Shown in pieces: positions 11,099 to 11,495 of a stretch of DNA of 11,495 nt. Both the position numbers and the translations under genes were made by a program. The notes below the pieces were generated by a model. The model searched no databases. It worked only from the letters and a program-made list of their open reading frames with translations, and was not told the origin of the DNA. Source of the stretch: Phycisphaeraceae bacterium (GTDB lineage: Bacteria > Planctomycetota > Phycisphaerae > Phycisphaerales > Phycisphaeraceae); the NCBI GenBank assembly GCA_029260675.1, contig JAJDCV010000081.1, positions 1-11,495 of the forward strand, given 5' to 3'. The first letter of the stretch is position 1, and every line of letters starts with the position of its first letter.

Positions 11099-11144
11099 AC
11101 TCCGCTCGCTGCCAGTGACGGCGTCCCTCAAAGGGGCTCTATCA

Positions 11145-11159
11145 CCCGCAGCAAGCGGG
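11145..11159 (+). promoter_or_regulatory. boxB-like hairpin in the rRNA leader
   Basis: CCCGC (11145-11149), loop AGCAA, GCGGG (11155-11159). It is a perfect five-pair GC stem with a five-base loop, 34 bases before the boxA-like site, the order found in rRNA antitermination leaders. Function is inferred from position. Confidence 0.5.
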
Positions 11160-11192
11160 GGGATCGGAACGGCTCAGGCCCGCCCGGCCCCG

Positions 11193-11202
11193 TGTTCTTT
11201 GA
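11193..11202 (+). promoter_or_regulatory. boxA-like antitermination site
   Basis: TGTTCTTTGA matches the bacterial rRNA boxA core (TGCTCTTTRA) at all but one or two positions, followed by TAAGTGAAAAGG as in many rRNA leaders. It should bind NusB/NusE so that polymerase can cross the untranslated rRNA without Rho termination. Confidence 0.7.
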
Positions 11203-11270
11203 TAAGTGAAAAGGTCTTGGTGTTGCACGCAATATTGTTTGTGTAATACCGAGTTAAAGTTCTAGCGCAA

Positions 11271-11287
11271 ATGAGGTGCTTGCTCAT
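11271..11287 (+). other. Leader hairpin ATGAG/CTCAT
   Basis: ATGAG (11271-11275) and CTCAT (11283-11287) around a seven-base loop, in the rRNA leader. The stem is short; it is listed as possible precursor structure only. Confidence 0.35.
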
Positions 11288-11327
11288 CGCCGCGTGGCTG
11301 TCTGTTTGAGGCGGCGTGTCGGTGGGT

Positions 11328-11348
11328 CGCTGTGTAATCGTCACAGCG
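11328..11348 (+). other. Leader hairpin with perfect 7-bp stem before 23S rRNA
   Basis: CGCTGTG (11328-11334), a seven-base loop and CACAGCG (11342-11348). It is the strongest hairpin in the leader, ending 45 bases before the 23S gene, with no T run after it, so it is a structural or processing element rather than a terminator. Confidence 0.5.
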
Positions 11349-11393
11349 GATTGACTCGGCTTGGTCCGGCGTTTACGTCGGTCGCAGGTCGGG

Positions 11394-11495
11394 GTGATTA
11401 AGCTATTAAGAGTGTGTGGCGGATGACTTGGCGTCAAGAGGCGATGAAAGACGTTGGAGCCTGCGATAAGCCCAGGGGAGTTGGCAACCAAGCGT
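11394..11495 (+). rRNA. 23S ribosomal RNA, 5' end (continues beyond window)
   Basis: The segment from about 11394 follows the conserved start of bacterial 23S rRNA: GATTAAGCTATTAAG corresponds to GGTTAAGCGACTAAG of E. coli, then TGTGGCGGATGACTTGGC, AGAGGCGATGAAAGACG and CTGCGATAAGC. About 100 bases of domain I are present. The exact first base is uncertain by a few positions. No 16S gene or spacer tRNA lies upstream: the nearest gene on that side is the divergent DUF1080 gene. Confidence 0.93.

Larger units (their letters stand above)
11099..11393 (+). ncRNA. Transcribed leader of the 23S rRNA precursor
   Basis: About 295 bases between P2 and the mature 23S end, with no plausible gene. It contains a GC-rich hairpin (11145-11159), a boxA-like site (11193-11202) and two further hairpins (11271-11287, 11328-11348). 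The last part before 11394 should pair with the 3' flank of 23S for RNase III processing, but that partner is outside the window. Confidence 0.65.

Noticed and set aside
11052..11246. 64-codon plus-strand frame in the rRNA leader
   Set aside because: It spans promoter P2, the boxB-like hairpin and boxA, with no Shine-Dalgarno or protein-like features.
11350..11378. TTGACT-17-TACGTC as a third promoter just before 23S
   Set aside because: The -10 is poor and it lies in the region expected to form the 23S processing stem; the two upstream promoters explain transcription better.
11174..11491. 105-codon minus-strand frame at the right edge
   Set aside because: It is antisense to the rRNA leader and the 23S 5' end, so it is not a gene.

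Overview
The window comes from a bacterium that is very probably a member of the Planctomycetota. Three independent signs point there: the giant protein carries the LEPR-XLL surface-protein motif near its N terminus, the middle gene encodes a tandem 3-keto-disaccharide hydrolase (DUF1080) protein of a kind abundant in that phylum, and the 23S rRNA gene starts its own transcription unit with no 16S gene in front of it, an unlinked rRNA arrangement known from planctomycetes. Genus and class cannot be fixed from this sequence; Phycisphaerae is only a guess.

Layout. Positions 8778 to 1 on the minus strand are one uninterrupted reading frame of 2926 codons that runs off the left edge. It encodes a giant secreted or surface subtilisin-family (S8) protease. 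The order from the N terminus is: LEPR-XLL leader, I9-like propeptide, catalytic domain with Asp200/His305/Asn402/Ser470 and a three-loop calcium-binding insertion, then a long stalk of Ig-like (SbsA/SwmB-type) and pre-peptidase C-terminal (PPC) beta domains. The stalk is a composite module repeated three times, with a fourth copy cut by the window edge. Copies 1 and 3 each carry a different large extra domain at the same linker. All plus-strand open frames over this stretch are shadows of the gene.

Positions 8779-9333 are an AT-richer intergenic gap holding the 5' region of the protease gene, including a ten-G tract immediately before its start codon. Positions 10857 to 9334 (minus) encode a 507-residue secreted protein with two DUF1080 domains and a good Shine-Dalgarno.

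Positions 10858-11393 form a divergent control region: two tandem plus-strand sigma70-type promoters about 130 bp apart, then a long leader with hairpins and a boxA-like antitermination site, leading into the 5' end of 23S rRNA at about 11394. The two protein genes share a strand but are separated by 555 bp, so they are probably separate transcription units. Both products should act outside the cytoplasm, one on protein or as an adhesive surface structure, the other on glycans; a functional link between them is not shown.
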